A model generated the notes under the pieces. It made no database searches. It had not been told where the DNA came from and saw nothing but the letters and a program-made list of their open reading frames with translations. Below, in pieces: positions 27,663 through 35,829 of a DNA stretch of 64,000 nt (positions are counted from its first letter, which is position 1; each line of letters starts with the position of its first letter). Location of the stretch: NCBI GenBank assembly GCA_031285905.1, contig JAITVH010000048.1:62001-126000 (forward strand). Direction: 5' to 3'. Source of the stretch: Prevotella sp. GTDB lineage: Bacteria > Bacteroidota > Bacteroidia > Bacteroidales > Dysgonomonadaceae. A program made the translations under genes and the position numbers.

Positions 27663-28379
27663 ATGAATTTATTTGTTTTACTCCAAGCCCAGATTGATTC
27701 GTCAATGTTTCAAGGAAGTCAAATAGTACAAACAGCCCCGGAGGAGAGTTATTTAAGTCTGGTAATGAAAGGTGGCTGGATTTTGCTTCCTATATTTCTT
27801 CTATCTCTTCTTGCTATTTATGTTATTATAAATAAGTGGTTGGTAATTAATCGGCTGGGTAAGAAAGACTCGGTCTGGATGTCCCGTGTGATAGAACTGG
27901 TATCTGAAGGCAAGATCGAAAAAGCGTTGAAATTCTGTGTAGAGCGTCCTTATGCATCTGCAAAGGTAATCGCCGCCGGACTGAAAGAGTTTGACAAAGA
28001 GGATATCGAAATACAGGAAGCAATGGAGATAGAAGCCCGCCAGCAGGTAAGTATTCTTGAAGACCAGATGAACTGGCTGGGAATTACGGCATCTATCGCT
28101 CCTATGTTAGGATTCTTGGGAACGATATTCGGAGTAATAAAGATATTTTATGACATAGCCAGAACTAATGATTTGGCGATAGATACTATTTCTACAGGTC
28201 TTTACCAAAAAATGATATGCTCGGGAGCCGGTTTGTTAGTCGGTATTATTGCATATTCGGGTTATTATTTGTTAAATGGACGTATCGATAAAGTTGTTGT
28301 AAATATAGAAAAGGAATCAAACGAAATACTGAAAGCCATTCGTGCCTATAAACGAGGAAAAGTAGGAGAAGGGGCATAA
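27663..28379 (+). CDS. exbB: ExbB/TolQ-type proton channel subunit
   Basis: A 238-residue MotA/TolQ/ExbB family protein that with ExbD uses the proton gradient to energise TonB. It has a hydrophobic segment at about 37-57, a cytoplasmic stretch, and the conserved GITASIAPMLGFLGTIFGVI helix (about 140-160), then a third helix around 185-205. The ORF runs from MNLFVLLQ. exbD follows after 26 bp. No tonB is next to the pair. Confidence 0.9.
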   Translation: MNLFVLLQAQIDSSMFQGSQIVQTAPEESYLSLVMKGGWILLPIFLLSLLAIYVIINKWLVINRLGKKDSVWMSRVIELVSEGKIEKALKFCVERPYASAKVIAAGLKEFDKEDIEIQEAMEIEARQQVSILEDQMNWLGITASIAPMLGFLGTIFGVIKIFYDIARTNDLAIDTISTGLYQKMICSGAGLLVGIIAYSGYYLLNGRIDKVVVNIEKESNEILKAIRAYKRGKVGEGA

Positions 28380-28405
28380 GCCAAATAGATACGGGAGAGA
28401 AAAAT

Positions 28406-28816
28406 ATGAAAATAGAACGTAGGAAATTAAGGACGGCTGAAGTCTATACGGCTTCGTTGAATGATATAATGTTCTTTCTGTTGCTGTTCTTCTTAATTAT
28501 ATCCACAATGGTAACACCTGCCGCTATAAGGGTGTTATTGCCTAATGCATCTACTTCCGAACAAGTGGTGACAAAGAAAAATATACATCTTGTAATAACC
28601 CAGGACTTACGTTATTATATAAATGATAAAGAGATAGCAAAAATTGATATTGAGCCCGAATTAGCAGCTATTTTAGCAACTAAAACTGAAAATGAGGAGA
28701 TGAATGTTTTGTTGCAGGCAGACCGGTCATTAAGTCTACAAGATGTAGTAGATGTAATTGATATTGGTAACAAATTACGGGTGAAAATGGTTCTTTTTAC
28801 ACAGAAACCCGATTAA
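28406..28816 (+). CDS. exbD: ExbD/TolR-type protein
   Basis: A 136-residue partner of ExbB: a short cytoplasmic start, one membrane helix (about 18-36) preceded by the conserved Asp in ASLNDIMFFLLLFFLI, and a periplasmic domain (about 50-136) ending KMVLFTQKPD. The Asp is the proton-carrying residue of the family. Confidence 0.9.
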   Translation: MKIERRKLRTAEVYTASLNDIMFFLLLFFLIISTMVTPAAIRVLLPNASTSEQVVTKKNIHLVITQDLRYYINDKEIAKIDIEPELAAILATKTENEEMNVLLQADRSLSLQDVVDVIDIGNKLRVKMVLFTQKPD

Positions 28817-28878
28817 AATTCTGTTAAACCGGATTCTTGTTGTTTCTCAATAACAGAAATAACTGATAAAATTCTATA

Positions 28879-28912
28879 AGACGCATGCAGCATTTCTACA
28901 AACGATGCGTCT
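28879..28912 (+). terminator. Hairpin between exbD and the sigma factor gene
   Basis: AGACGCAT and ATGCGTCT form an 8-bp stem, 63 bp after exbD stops. No T-run follows, so a terminator role is uncertain. Confidence 0.4.
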
Positions 28913-28933
28913 ATAAATTGAAGCTTAGCCTAT

Positions 28934-29482
28934 ATGAATGAACTGCAAATTTTAGCAGGCTGTAAGGAACAAAAGCGGGAAGCTCAAAAAATGCTATACG
29001 ACAAGTATGCTCGTAAGATGTATAGCATTTGCTTGCGTTATTGTTCTGATGCAGATTCCGCTCAGGATTTGTTGCAGGATGGATTCATGAAAGTCTTTGC
29101 TAACATAAGTTCCTTTCAGGAGAAGGGTTCGTTTGAAGGCTGGCTTAAGCGGATATTTATTAACTTGGCTTTAGAAAACTTACGAAAAAAGAAGAATGTA
29201 ATTCAGACTTCTGATGATGTTCAGAACATTCCTGATGTAGTGGACGACTCTACAGAGGACGAAGAAATGTATAAAATCTCAGAGGATGAATTATTAAAGA
29301 TGATACAAGAACTACCTCAAGGCTATGCAACAGTATTCAATTTATATGCTATAGAAGATTATTCACATAAGGAGATCGCAGAATTACTAGGGATAAACGA
29401 AAGTACTTCACGTTCTCAATATGTGCGGGCAAGGCAACTCTTGCAGGCAAAGGTGAAACAATATATAAAAGAAAGGTCATAG
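28934..29482 (+). CDS. ECF-type RNA polymerase sigma factor
   Basis: A 182-residue sigma-70 family protein with region 2 (about 20-90; YDKYARKMYSICLRYC and DSAQDLLQDGFMKVF) and region 4 (about 125-175; LPQGYATVFNLYAIEDYSHK and GINESTSRSQYVRAR). The layout matches extracytoplasmic-function factors. It is followed 4 bp later by a membrane protein likely to be its regulator, and then by a NigD-like lipoprotein. Confidence 0.92.
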   Translation: MNELQILAGCKEQKREAQKMLYDKYARKMYSICLRYCSDADSAQDLLQDGFMKVFANISSFQEKGSFEGWLKRIFINLALENLRKKKNVIQTSDDVQNIPDVVDDSTEDEEMYKISEDELLKMIQELPQGYATVFNLYAIEDYSHKEIAELLGINESTSRSQYVRARQLLQAKVKQYIKERS

Positions 29483-29486
29483 TAAA

Positions 29487-30764
29487 ATGGCGATGGGACA
29501 AGACAAAATAAAGGATCTCTTCTCCTCAAAGCTAAATAACTTTGAGCCGGAAGTACCTGCGTCTATATGGGGCGGGTTAGATCAGATTTTGTCTAATCAG
29601 GCAGCGCCAATAAATGATCCTGCTTCTTCTACATCTTCTACTACTTCGTCGTCGACATCGTCATCTACTACATCTACTGCAACAGCGGCAGGAAAAGCAA
29701 CCGTCATAAAAACAGTTGCATTAGTGGCCGGATTAGCTGCTGCAATTGCTACCGGGGTATTTGTTTTGACCCCAGATAAACAAGTCCTACAAATTGAGCA
29801 ACCTGCTCCTATCATACAACCTGTAGAGACAACGATTGATTCCATTGTAGAAATAGACTCACTTGTTCAGATAGCAGAACCTGTATTTGCGACTCTGGTA
29901 CAAAAAAGTACAGTCGAGACGCCTATTGAAGAGCCTGGAAAGACTAAAGAGCAGCCTCTTCCGGAAATAGAAGAAATAGAATTGAGTAAAACGAAAGAAC
30001 CTAAAAATGTTACTTCTACGGAAGCCCCATTGGTTGTCAGACAAATATATGATGTCTTCTCCAAACCTATTACAGAAGGTTTATCATTAGGGATTACTTC
30101 GAATATAGGGTTGTTTTCTGCTGATGTGAACGAAAGAGGCGGAGGGCTATTAATGTCGCAGAATATAAGAAGCAAGGCATTTATGGAAGCATTAGCTGAA
30201 GAAAATCAGGAGTTTTATTTGAAGCATAAGCAGCCTATATCATTTGGTATTACTGTGAGCAAGGAACTTAGTTCGCGTTTATCTTTAGAAACCGGATTTA
30301 TATATACACATTTGTCTTCTGAATTGACATCAGGCAGTATGCTCCAGATAAAGGAGACTCAAACCTTTGATTATATCGGAGTGCCATTATCCTTAAATTA
30401 TAAGTTCTATAAATTTGACAAAGCATATCTTTATCTCTCAGTTGGAGGCATGATTCAAAAGGATATAAGAGGACAGTTGGTGAGCAATATGATACATTCT
30501 TTACCTGAAGTTGAGGGGCCTGGTATCTTTGAAGAGGTATTCCCTTCAGAACCTTCTTACATAAAAAAGAGAATAAAACAGTTAAAGCCACAATTTTCTA
30601 TAATATCTTCCGTTGGTATATCATATCCGTTGTATAAAAAGTTGTATCTTTATGGAACAATTGGAGGAGCATATTATTTTGATGTCGGCAATAGATATAG
30701 AACTATATATTCTGATAAGAAAACCCAACTAGATTTGAACTTAGGTATTAAATTCGATTTTTAA
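29487..30764 (+). CDS. Membrane/outer-membrane-barrel protein paired with the sigma factor
   Basis: A 425-residue protein common beside Bacteroidota ECF factors. The short N-terminus (DKIKDLFSSKLNNFEPEVPA) is cytosolic-like. Then come a Ser/Thr repeat (about 48-66), one membrane helix (about 73-95), a long Glu/Pro-rich spacer, and a C-terminal outer-membrane beta-barrel-like region (about 190-425) with alternating aromatic strands. A likely role is anti-sigma control linked to the envelope, but this is inferred from position and architecture. Two ATGs (29487 and 29493) fit as starts. The Ser/Thr tract is coded by near-repeats of TCATCTACTAC. Confidence 0.7.
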   Translation: MAMGQDKIKDLFSSKLNNFEPEVPASIWGGLDQILSNQAAPINDPASSTSSTTSSSTSSSTTSTATAAGKATVIKTVALVAGLAAAIATGVFVLTPDKQVLQIEQPAPIIQPVETTIDSIVEIDSLVQIAEPVFATLVQKSTVETPIEEPGKTKEQPLPEIEEIELSKTKEPKNVTSTEAPLVVRQIYDVFSKPITEGLSLGITSNIGLFSADVNERGGGLLMSQNIRSKAFMEALAEENQEFYLKHKQPISFGITVSKELSSRLSLETGFIYTHLSSELTSGSMLQIKETQTFDYIGVPLSLNYKFYKFDKAYLYLSVGGMIQKDIRGQLVSNMIHSLPEVEGPGIFEEVFPSEPSYIKKRIKQLKPQFSIISSVGISYPLYKKLYLYGTIGGAYYFDVGNRYRTIYSDKKTQLDLNLGIKFDF

Positions 30765-30782
30765 TTTAATTTTTTGATAAAC

Positions 30783-31595
30783 ATGAAGACTCTTTGGTAT
30801 AAAATATCCAGTGTTCTTTTTGTAATAATTGTTATGTCTTCCTGTTTGGGAGGGGATAGTTATTACGAAGATAAAAACGATTATGCGTATATTACATATC
30901 TGGATGATATGGGACGTAAATGTGCTATAGCTTCTGCAGGATATATTTTGTCTAATAATATAAATAATCTGGAAGAAGGACGAATATATAATGTCGGATA
31001 TAAAATAAACACTGCTTCCAGCTCTGGTTATTATAATGCAGATTCTTTTAATATATTAGGTGATGGAGAACCTATACCTAAAGGAAACTTTAAATGGGGC
31101 GCTCCATATAGTGATATTCCGGAATCACAGAAAAAAGATACTATAAACCCTAGCTCAGTTAGTGTGGGTAATGAAAAATTATTATGGAGTCCTTATGATA
31201 TGTTCGATGATAACTGGATGATTCAATATAACGTTTCTAAGAAAGAGGACGAAGAAGTAGAAGCATACTTTTATTACGATCCGGCTGGGCAACACCAGAA
31301 TGGGGAAGCTTTAAAGGAAAATCAGATTATTATTGATATTAGATTTGTGAAGACAGAAGTAATAGAAGAGGATGCAGATGTAAGTAATACTTCATTATAT
31401 TCTATGGGGAGTCTTTCTGATGTAAGAGACAGATATACCCCGACTTATGAATCTGGAGAATCTGGAGCGATAGTTGCTATTAAATTCAGATATGTAAGAT
31501 ATAATCCTTCAACCAGGCCTGAAGTATCCTATATTGGAGAATTTGGAAGTAGTAATAGCCTTCCACGTTTTTATATGATTTTTTCAAATAAGTAA
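30783..31595 (+). CDS. NigD-like lipoprotein
   Basis: A 270-residue lipoprotein with signal MKTLWYKISSVLFVIIVMSS and lipobox Cys at 21. The body resembles the NigD-like family: DDMGRKCAIAS near the start, a middle beta domain, and a C-terminal beta domain with NQIIIDIRFVKTEV and a FRYVRY strand. Family function is unknown; NigD was named from a Bacteroides bacteriocin locus. I start at the ATG at 30783, not the upstream TTG. It follows the barrel protein by 18 bp and ends at a terminator. A truncated second copy lies at 32757-33143. Confidence 0.75.
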   Translation: MKTLWYKISSVLFVIIVMSSCLGGDSYYEDKNDYAYITYLDDMGRKCAIASAGYILSNNINNLEEGRIYNVGYKINTASSSGYYNADSFNILGDGEPIPKGNFKWGAPYSDIPESQKKDTINPSSVSVGNEKLLWSPYDMFDDNWMIQYNVSKKEDEEVEAYFYYDPAGQHQNGEALKENQIIIDIRFVKTEVIEEDADVSNTSLYSMGSLSDVRDRYTPTYESGESGAIVAIKFRYVRYNPSTRPEVSYIGEFGSSNSLPRFYMIFSNK

Positions 31596-31619
31596 ATTTT
31601 GTCTTTGGACTAAATATAG

Positions 31620-31648
31620 AAAGCATGGGATTATTAATCCCATGCTTT
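31620..31648 (+). terminator. Terminator after the NigD-like gene
   Basis: AAAGCATGGGAT pairs with ATCCCATGCTTT around a short loop, followed by TTATT. It also precedes the convergent lectin gene's stop and may act on both strands. Confidence 0.8.
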
Positions 31649-31688
31649 TATTATATAATCTTATCTGACTTTGATGTGAGTCGATAAT

Positions 31689-32726
31689 TTAATGTATACC
31701 TGTACTCCAAAGTGCGCGAGGATAAGTTTCATTAGTATACAATATTAAATTTCCATCATTTTGTAATAGTAACTTAACAGAAATATGTCGAGTATTTGAA
31801 GCCCATTGGGCCTTATGGCTACTTGCCGTATATATAACAAAATTCCCATCACCTTGTAAAGAGGCATAGCATTCACCATTTTTAGTGGTATTACTAGCCC
31901 ATACTGCTTGCCAATCTTTTTTTAAGACGAGATTTCCATCTTCTTGCATATGTAATACATATAGTTTATTTTCAGAAGCAATATACTGCCCTTTGGTTAA
32001 TTTCTGTCCTGGCATTAAATAATCAGGAACAGTAGTATTCATAATTGCCTCCGGATTATACATTTTAAAAGAGGACAATGCGTAATACATAGGGGTAGTT
32101 TGACTTAAATTTACTTTTTGCTCGGTATAAGGAGCGAAAAAACGATGCATACTTCGTCCTTTAAAATTTGCATCTGCATACAGTGATAGGATATAATTTT
32201 TATTATCTGTTTTTACATGAACTGACATTGTTTTGTCATTAAAATCTTTACTTATAGTAGGTGCCTCTATAATTGGGGAATAAAGCCCATAGCCTGATAC
32301 ATTTCCAGGAAAATCAGGAGAGGTATAATATTCAGTGCAAAGATTAACAAAATATGAAACAAATACTGGAGGGGCGCTTTTTGTTATAATATTGTTATCA
32401 TATTCCATGCTTAATCTCAGGGCCATTTCTTTGATTTCAGAATCATCATCAAAGTATGATATAGCACCTTCGTTATCATATAAAACGGCAAGATTGGGCA
32501 TGTCTTGAATTTGTTGATATATATTATTTACTTCATTATCATCAAAAATAATAGTTGAATCTTTAGAATAAGTCCATTCTGAACTATACTTGACGCCTTT
32601 GTATGTAAACTCTTTTACATTTTTTTCTACTACAAGAATAGGGCTGCTTTCATTATAATCTTCCTCTTGATTACATGAGAATAAAGAAATAAAGAATAAA
32701 ATAGAAATAAAACACTTAGATTTCAT
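31689..32726 (-). CDS. B-lectin (bulb-type lectin) lipoprotein
   Basis: A 345-residue lipoprotein with lipobox Cys18 (MKSKCFISILFFISLFSC). Residues about 25-235 form an unrecognised domain. The last 110 or so are a bulb-type mannose-binding lectin: three repeats carry QEDGNLVLK, QGDGNFVIY and QNDGNLILY, the second matching the QxDxNxVxY sugar site exactly and the others differing in one position each. WASNT/LWSTG strand ends fit the fold. In Pseudomonas such domains occur in lectin-like bacteriocins; here surface glycan binding is the safer guess. It lies in reverse orientation between two NigD-like copies, with a -7 box 34 bp upstream. Confidence 0.82.
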   Translation of the reverse strand: MKSKCFISILFFISLFSCNQEEDYNESSPILVVEKNVKEFTYKGVKYSSEWTYSKDSTIIFDDNEVNNIYQQIQDMPNLAVLYDNEGAISYFDDDSEIKEMALRLSMEYDNNIITKSAPPVFVSYFVNLCTEYYTSPDFPGNVSGYGLYSPIIEAPTISKDFNDKTMSVHVKTDNKNYILSLYADANFKGRSMHRFFAPYTEQKVNLSQTTPMYYALSSFKMYNPEAIMNTTVPDYLMPGQKLTKGQYIASENKLYVLHMQEDGNLVLKKDWQAVWASNTTKNGECYASLQGDGNFVIYTASSHKAQWASNTRHISVKLLLQNDGNLILYTNETYPRALWSTGIH

Positions 32727-32756
32727 AATTGTTATTTTAAAAATTTATACAAAAAA

Positions 32757-33143
32757 ATGCAAATATATACCTTGTTAATACATATATTAGTTAAATTTAA
32801 CAATTTGAATATCTTTTACTATGATCCGGCTGGACAATATCGAGGTGGGGAAGCTTTAGCAAAGAATCAGATTATTATCGATATTAGATTTGTGAAGACA
32901 GAAGTAATAGGAGAAGATGCAGATGTAAGCACTACTACATTACATTCTATGGGGAGCCTTGCTGATGTGAGAGACAGATATACCCCGACATCTGAATCTG
33001 GAGCAGAAAGTACGGTTGTAGGGGTTGTATTTAGATATGTAAAATATCAACCTTCTCCATCAAAGCCTGAAATAACATATATAGGAAGGTTTGGAACTAC
33101 TACTTCCGATCCGGATTATATGCTAATATTCTCCAATAAGTAA
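32757..33143 (+). pseudogene. Truncated NigD-like copy
   Basis: From about 32814 the reading frame (FYYDPAGQYRGGEAL to the closing MLIFSNK) closely matches the last 110 or so residues of the NigD-like lipoprotein at 30783-31595. The first 19 codons are unrelated and AT-rich, with no lipoprotein signal. The ATG at 32757 overlaps the region of the divergent lectin promoter. I read it as a 5'-truncated duplicate, probably not functional. Confidence 0.75.
32760..32767 (-). promoter_or_regulatory. -7 box before the lectin gene
   Basis: The minus strand reads TATATTTG, exact TAnnTTTG, 33 bp before the lectin ATG. No -33 TTTG at the expected distance. Confidence 0.45.
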
Positions 33144-33163
33144 TGAGACTATAAATTGATATA

Positions 33164-33199
33164 AAAAAGGGCTGTCCAAAATATTGGACAGCCCTTTTT
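33164..33199. terminator. Bidirectional terminator, NigD copy / FKBP
   Basis: A perfect 16-bp stem (AAAAAGGGCTGTCCAA and complement) with a 4-nt loop between convergent genes, and A/T tails on both sides. Confidence 0.88.
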
Positions 33200-33219
33200 A
33201 ATGCTTATCTGTCTGTTAT

Positions 33220-34224
33220 TTAGTCTTTATCTATAGCAATTAGTTCCACTTCAAAGATTAAGTTCGAGAATGGTTTGATTGCCCCCTGTTCCCTGCTGCC
33301 ATATGCCAGTTCGTATGGGATATAAATTATCCACTTCGACCCCACAGGCATCAATTGGAGAGCTTCAGACCAACCCTTAATTACCTGATTGACACCAAAT
33401 GTATTCGGCTCACCCCTTTCGATGCTACTATCGAATACAGTACCGTCCAGCAAGGTGCCTTTGTAATGAACCGTTACACGGTCAGAGGCTGTAGGTTTTT
33501 CGCCTGATCCCTGTGTAAGGACTTTATATTGAAGCCCACTAGGCAGTGTAACCACCCCGTCTTTTGCCTTGTTTTGGGCAAAGAACGCTTCACCTTCAGC
33601 AATCTGTGCGGCGTATTCGCTTTTCTTATCATCAGCAGCTTTAGTCTCTCTGACTTGAGTTGCCCTCATCGAAGCATCCTGAATAAGTGTCTCTGCATTA
33701 TCTATTATAGGATCTTCATCTCTCAGGCTACCTGCAAAGGCGGCAACGAAAGCTTCCATCTTGAAAAGTCCTTCACCACCCAGAAGTTCTTTCGAGAAGT
33801 TCTCTGTTGCTGATGACAATTGTGTTCCGATAGCTACTCCTGAGTTGTATGCAGACTTATCTTTATCCTGATTCAATGACTGGTTAAATCCTGTTAAAAA
33901 CTCTTCGATATTTTTGGAATTGGATTTGTTGATAGAGTCAACTTTAAATTTCAGCTCTTTTTGCAATTTACTCTTTTGAGCAGCATTCGTTTCGTTCTCG
34001 ATTTTAGACTGGTATTCAGAACTCACAGCCATAGTATCGGCTATTACCTTCATTTGCACAAGGTGTTGTTTCAATCCGCTTTGCACCATCATTATGCCTA
34101 GTGCATACGATACAGAATCAGCCTCGTTAGCGAGCCTGATAGGGGTAGTCTTTTTTTGTGCAGATAAGGCCAGCGGACTAAATGCCACACAAATAAGCAG
34201 GGAGGAAAGTAGAAATTTCTTCAT
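33220..34224 (-). CDS. FKBP-type peptidyl-prolyl isomerase with N-terminal domain
   Basis: An approximately 334-residue exported prolyl isomerase. The start at 34224 gives the signal MKKFLLSSLLICVAFSPLAL followed by SAQ; the ATG at 34245 adds a polar stretch. An FKBP_N helical dimerisation domain (about 30-230) comes before the FKBP domain (about 240-334: VTVHYKGTLLDGTVFDSS, INQ-type NQVIKGW, YELAYGSR, LIFEVELI). It is expected to help fold periplasmic or outer-membrane proteins. Monocistronic. Confidence 0.92.
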   Translation of the reverse strand: MKKFLLSSLLICVAFSPLALSAQKKTTPIRLANEADSVSYALGIMMVQSGLKQHLVQMKVIADTMAVSSEYQSKIENETNAAQKSKLQKELKFKVDSINKSNSKNIEEFLTGFNQSLNQDKDKSAYNSGVAIGTQLSSATENFSKELLGGEGLFKMEAFVAAFAGSLRDEDPIIDNAETLIQDASMRATQVRETKAADDKKSEYAAQIAEGEAFFAQNKAKDGVVTLPSGLQYKVLTQGSGEKPTASDRVTVHYKGTLLDGTVFDSSIERGEPNTFGVNQVIKGWSEALQLMPVGSKWIIYIPYELAYGSREQGAIKPFSNLIFEVELIAIDKD

Positions 34225-34293
34225 GTTGTTATTGTTTATATTCATATTATATACTTACGCAAATCCGTAGTTTCAGAAATTGTTAATCCATTA

Positions 34294-34321
34294 TTTTAAC
34301 TAAAAGGTAACAAAGGTAACA
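34294..34321 (+). repeat. Short interspersed repeat R1, copy b
   Basis: Identical in all 28 bases to copy a at 9787-9814. It opens the repeat-dense gap 34246-35097. Confidence 0.8.
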
Positions 34322-34361
34322 CTTTTGCCTATTACATTGATAGCTGTTAGTTTTTTTGTCT

Positions 34362-34430
34362 TTGTCATCCTGACCGCAGGGAAGGATCTCCTTCCATTCA
34401 AATGAGATGCTTCATTCTTCAGCATGACAA
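34362..34430. repeat. MITE-like inverted repeat R3
   Basis: A 69-bp element with ends TTGTCATCCTGA and TCAGCATGACAA, complementary at 11 of 12 positions, and an inner GAAGGATCTCC/GAGATGCTTC pair. The GTCATCCTGA type of repeat is widespread in bacterial intergenic regions. It is too short to encode anything. Confidence 0.75.
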
Positions 34431-34439
34431 GACTAAATA

Positions 34440-34467
34440 TTTTAACTAAAAAGTAACATAAGTAACA
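34440..34467 (+). repeat. Short interspersed repeat R1, copy c
   Basis: As copy a, with three changes (AAAAAG and CATAAG). It lies 146 bp after copy b, between R3 and R4. Confidence 0.75.
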
Positions 34468-34470
34468 GTT

Positions 34471-34505
34471 TTTAGCTATTAGCTGATAGCCGTTAGTTCC
34501 TAGCC
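34471..34505. repeat. AGCT-rich repeat R2, second locus
   Basis: Contains TAGCTATTAGCTGATAGCCG, closely similar to the nuoL-nuoM inverted repeat; a complementary piece AGCTATCAGCTAATGGCT is at 34685-34706. Confidence 0.65.
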
Positions 34506-34521
34506 TTTTTATTTCCCCTTT

Positions 34522-34589
34522 GTAGGGGCAGTGGCTTGTCCCTGCCCGCTTCGTTATAAATCCGGGCAACCACAAGGGATTGCCCCTAC
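34522..34589. repeat. GTAGGGGCA inverted repeat R4
   Basis: GTAGGGGCA at 34522-34530 and TGCCCCTAC at 34581-34589 are perfect complements, with further inner pairing (GGCTTGTCC with CCACAAGGG). This GC-rich block stands out in an AT-rich region. Confidence 0.75.
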
Positions 34590-34590
34590 G

Positions 34591-34610
34591 TTTTAACTAA
34601 AAGGTAACAA
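34591..34610 (+). repeat. Short interspersed repeat R1, copy d (partial)
   Basis: The first 20 bases of R1 are intact; the second GGTAACA unit is replaced. It directly follows R4. The rest of the gap to 35097 has one R2 piece and the -7 box at 35051, otherwise nothing I recognise. Confidence 0.7.
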
Positions 34611-35050
34611 CCAACGGTCACAAGAGCGTAGCGTATGTAAAGGTTACACTTTTTCATCAATTTCTTCAAAGAGCATTTTTTCTCAAAGCTATCAGCTAAT
34701 GGCTTTGTTACTATAGATAAATTCGTCTAAAAAAGATAAATATCCAACTACAAAAATAAACTTTTTTATTTGTCTAAGTCATACATAGAGATAAAATATA
34801 AAATGGTTACAGGGTACATTCGAGAAAGAAAATATTGTTGTTTCCTCTGTCCTGCATATGTGATGAGAAAATGCCTCACATCCATGCGACGGTAGCTCCC
34901 ATTGTCTCTGATGAAATAAGGAAAATGCAAATAGAGATGGGTTGTTTGAGAAACATCGCCAGGACTGGTATTATGAGAAAGAAGAAGTAGCAAAGTTCGC
35001 TGTAACATATAGCTATCGGTGATTATTGTGGCTGTTTGGTAAATAATTGC

Positions 35051-35058
35051 TAAGTTTG
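35051..35058 (+). promoter_or_regulatory. -7 box before the three-gene unknown operon
   Basis: TAAGTTTG (exact TAnnTTTG) lies 39 bp before the ATG at 35098. A TTG about 22 nt upstream could be the -33 element. Confidence 0.5.
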
Positions 35059-35097
35059 AGAGCGGTAAGAAACAGGTATATTTAATGAGTAGAGAGT

Positions 35098-35829
35098 ATG
35101 AAAGGCGATAAGACAACAACAGATTTGTTTATATGGTATAATAGAACAAAAGTATCTAAAGGTATTCCATCTTTTGATAAAGTAATATTAAAGAATGAGT
35201 TTGATTTAAACAAACCGAAAAAGATTCCAGAACAGGCATGGACATTATACAATGCTCTAAAAATGAGATTTCCCGTTACCGAGCAGAAATATAAATTCCC
35301 TCCGGAAATGTATTTGGTTGTTCTCAATAACCTGAAAGACGTGTGTTTTGACTACATTGAGCATAATAACAATGTAAAATTGGTCAGTGAAGATTTTTAT
35401 AACTTTCTCATTAAATATGGACTGAATGAAGGGCATGAAAAGGCAAATCTCACGATATTGAACACAAAAGGAGAGCTGCTCGCGGATAAGAAATATTTTG
35501 CTTTGAGGTTCTGTTTGTATGATGATTTGTTATTTGACTTTAATAAACAGTCAAAAGTTAGAGTGGTAGGTGAGTTTAGCGGAACAGATTATGTATATCC
35601 GAACATTTGTTTAGCGAATGAAGAAACAGTCAGTTCAGTATTCGTTATCAAGGAACCTTCTTACAGAAATGCTCTGATTTTCAAAAAGGATATATTGCCT
35701 GCAATACTGAATAATTTTTATGCTCCTGAAATCTATCATTTAAAAGATTTTCCTTTTGTCTTTGAAAACAGGTCTAATTGGGATACGCTTCCTTTTGACA
35801 ATGATTATAAGGTAAAAAAAGTTCAATGA
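35098..35829 (+). CDS. Unknown cytosolic protein, possibly immunity-like
   Basis: A 243-residue protein that I do not firmly recognise. It has no signal or membrane segment. Visible features are an aromatic start (TDLFIWYNRTKVSKGIPSFD), a middle LVSEDFYNFLIKYGLNEGHE followed by NLTILNTKGELLADKKYFAL, and a C-terminal KEPSYRNALIFKKDILPAIL. The SEDFYNFLIKYGL and KKYFALRF pieces recall Imm11/Imm43-type immunity proteins, but only by impression. Its stop overlaps the next start as ATGA, so the three genes 35098-37017 are translationally coupled. Confidence 0.6.
   Translation: MKGDKTTTDLFIWYNRTKVSKGIPSFDKVILKNEFDLNKPKKIPEQAWTLYNALKMRFPVTEQKYKFPPEMYLVVLNNLKDVCFDYIEHNNNVKLVSEDFYNFLIKYGLNEGHEKANLTILNTKGELLADKKYFALRFCLYDDLLFDFNKQSKVRVVGEFSGTDYVYPNICLANEETVSSVFVIKEPSYRNALIFKKDILPAILNNFYAPEIYHLKDFPFVFENRSNWDTLPFDNDYKVKKVQ

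Noticed and set aside
32757-33143. Second NigD copy as a functional gene
   Set aside because: It lacks signal peptide and lipobox and starts with unrelated AT-rich codons.
34294-34610. Regularly spaced R1 repeats as a CRISPR array
   Set aside because: Only three imperfect copies with 120-bp interiors made of other repeats, and no cas genes.
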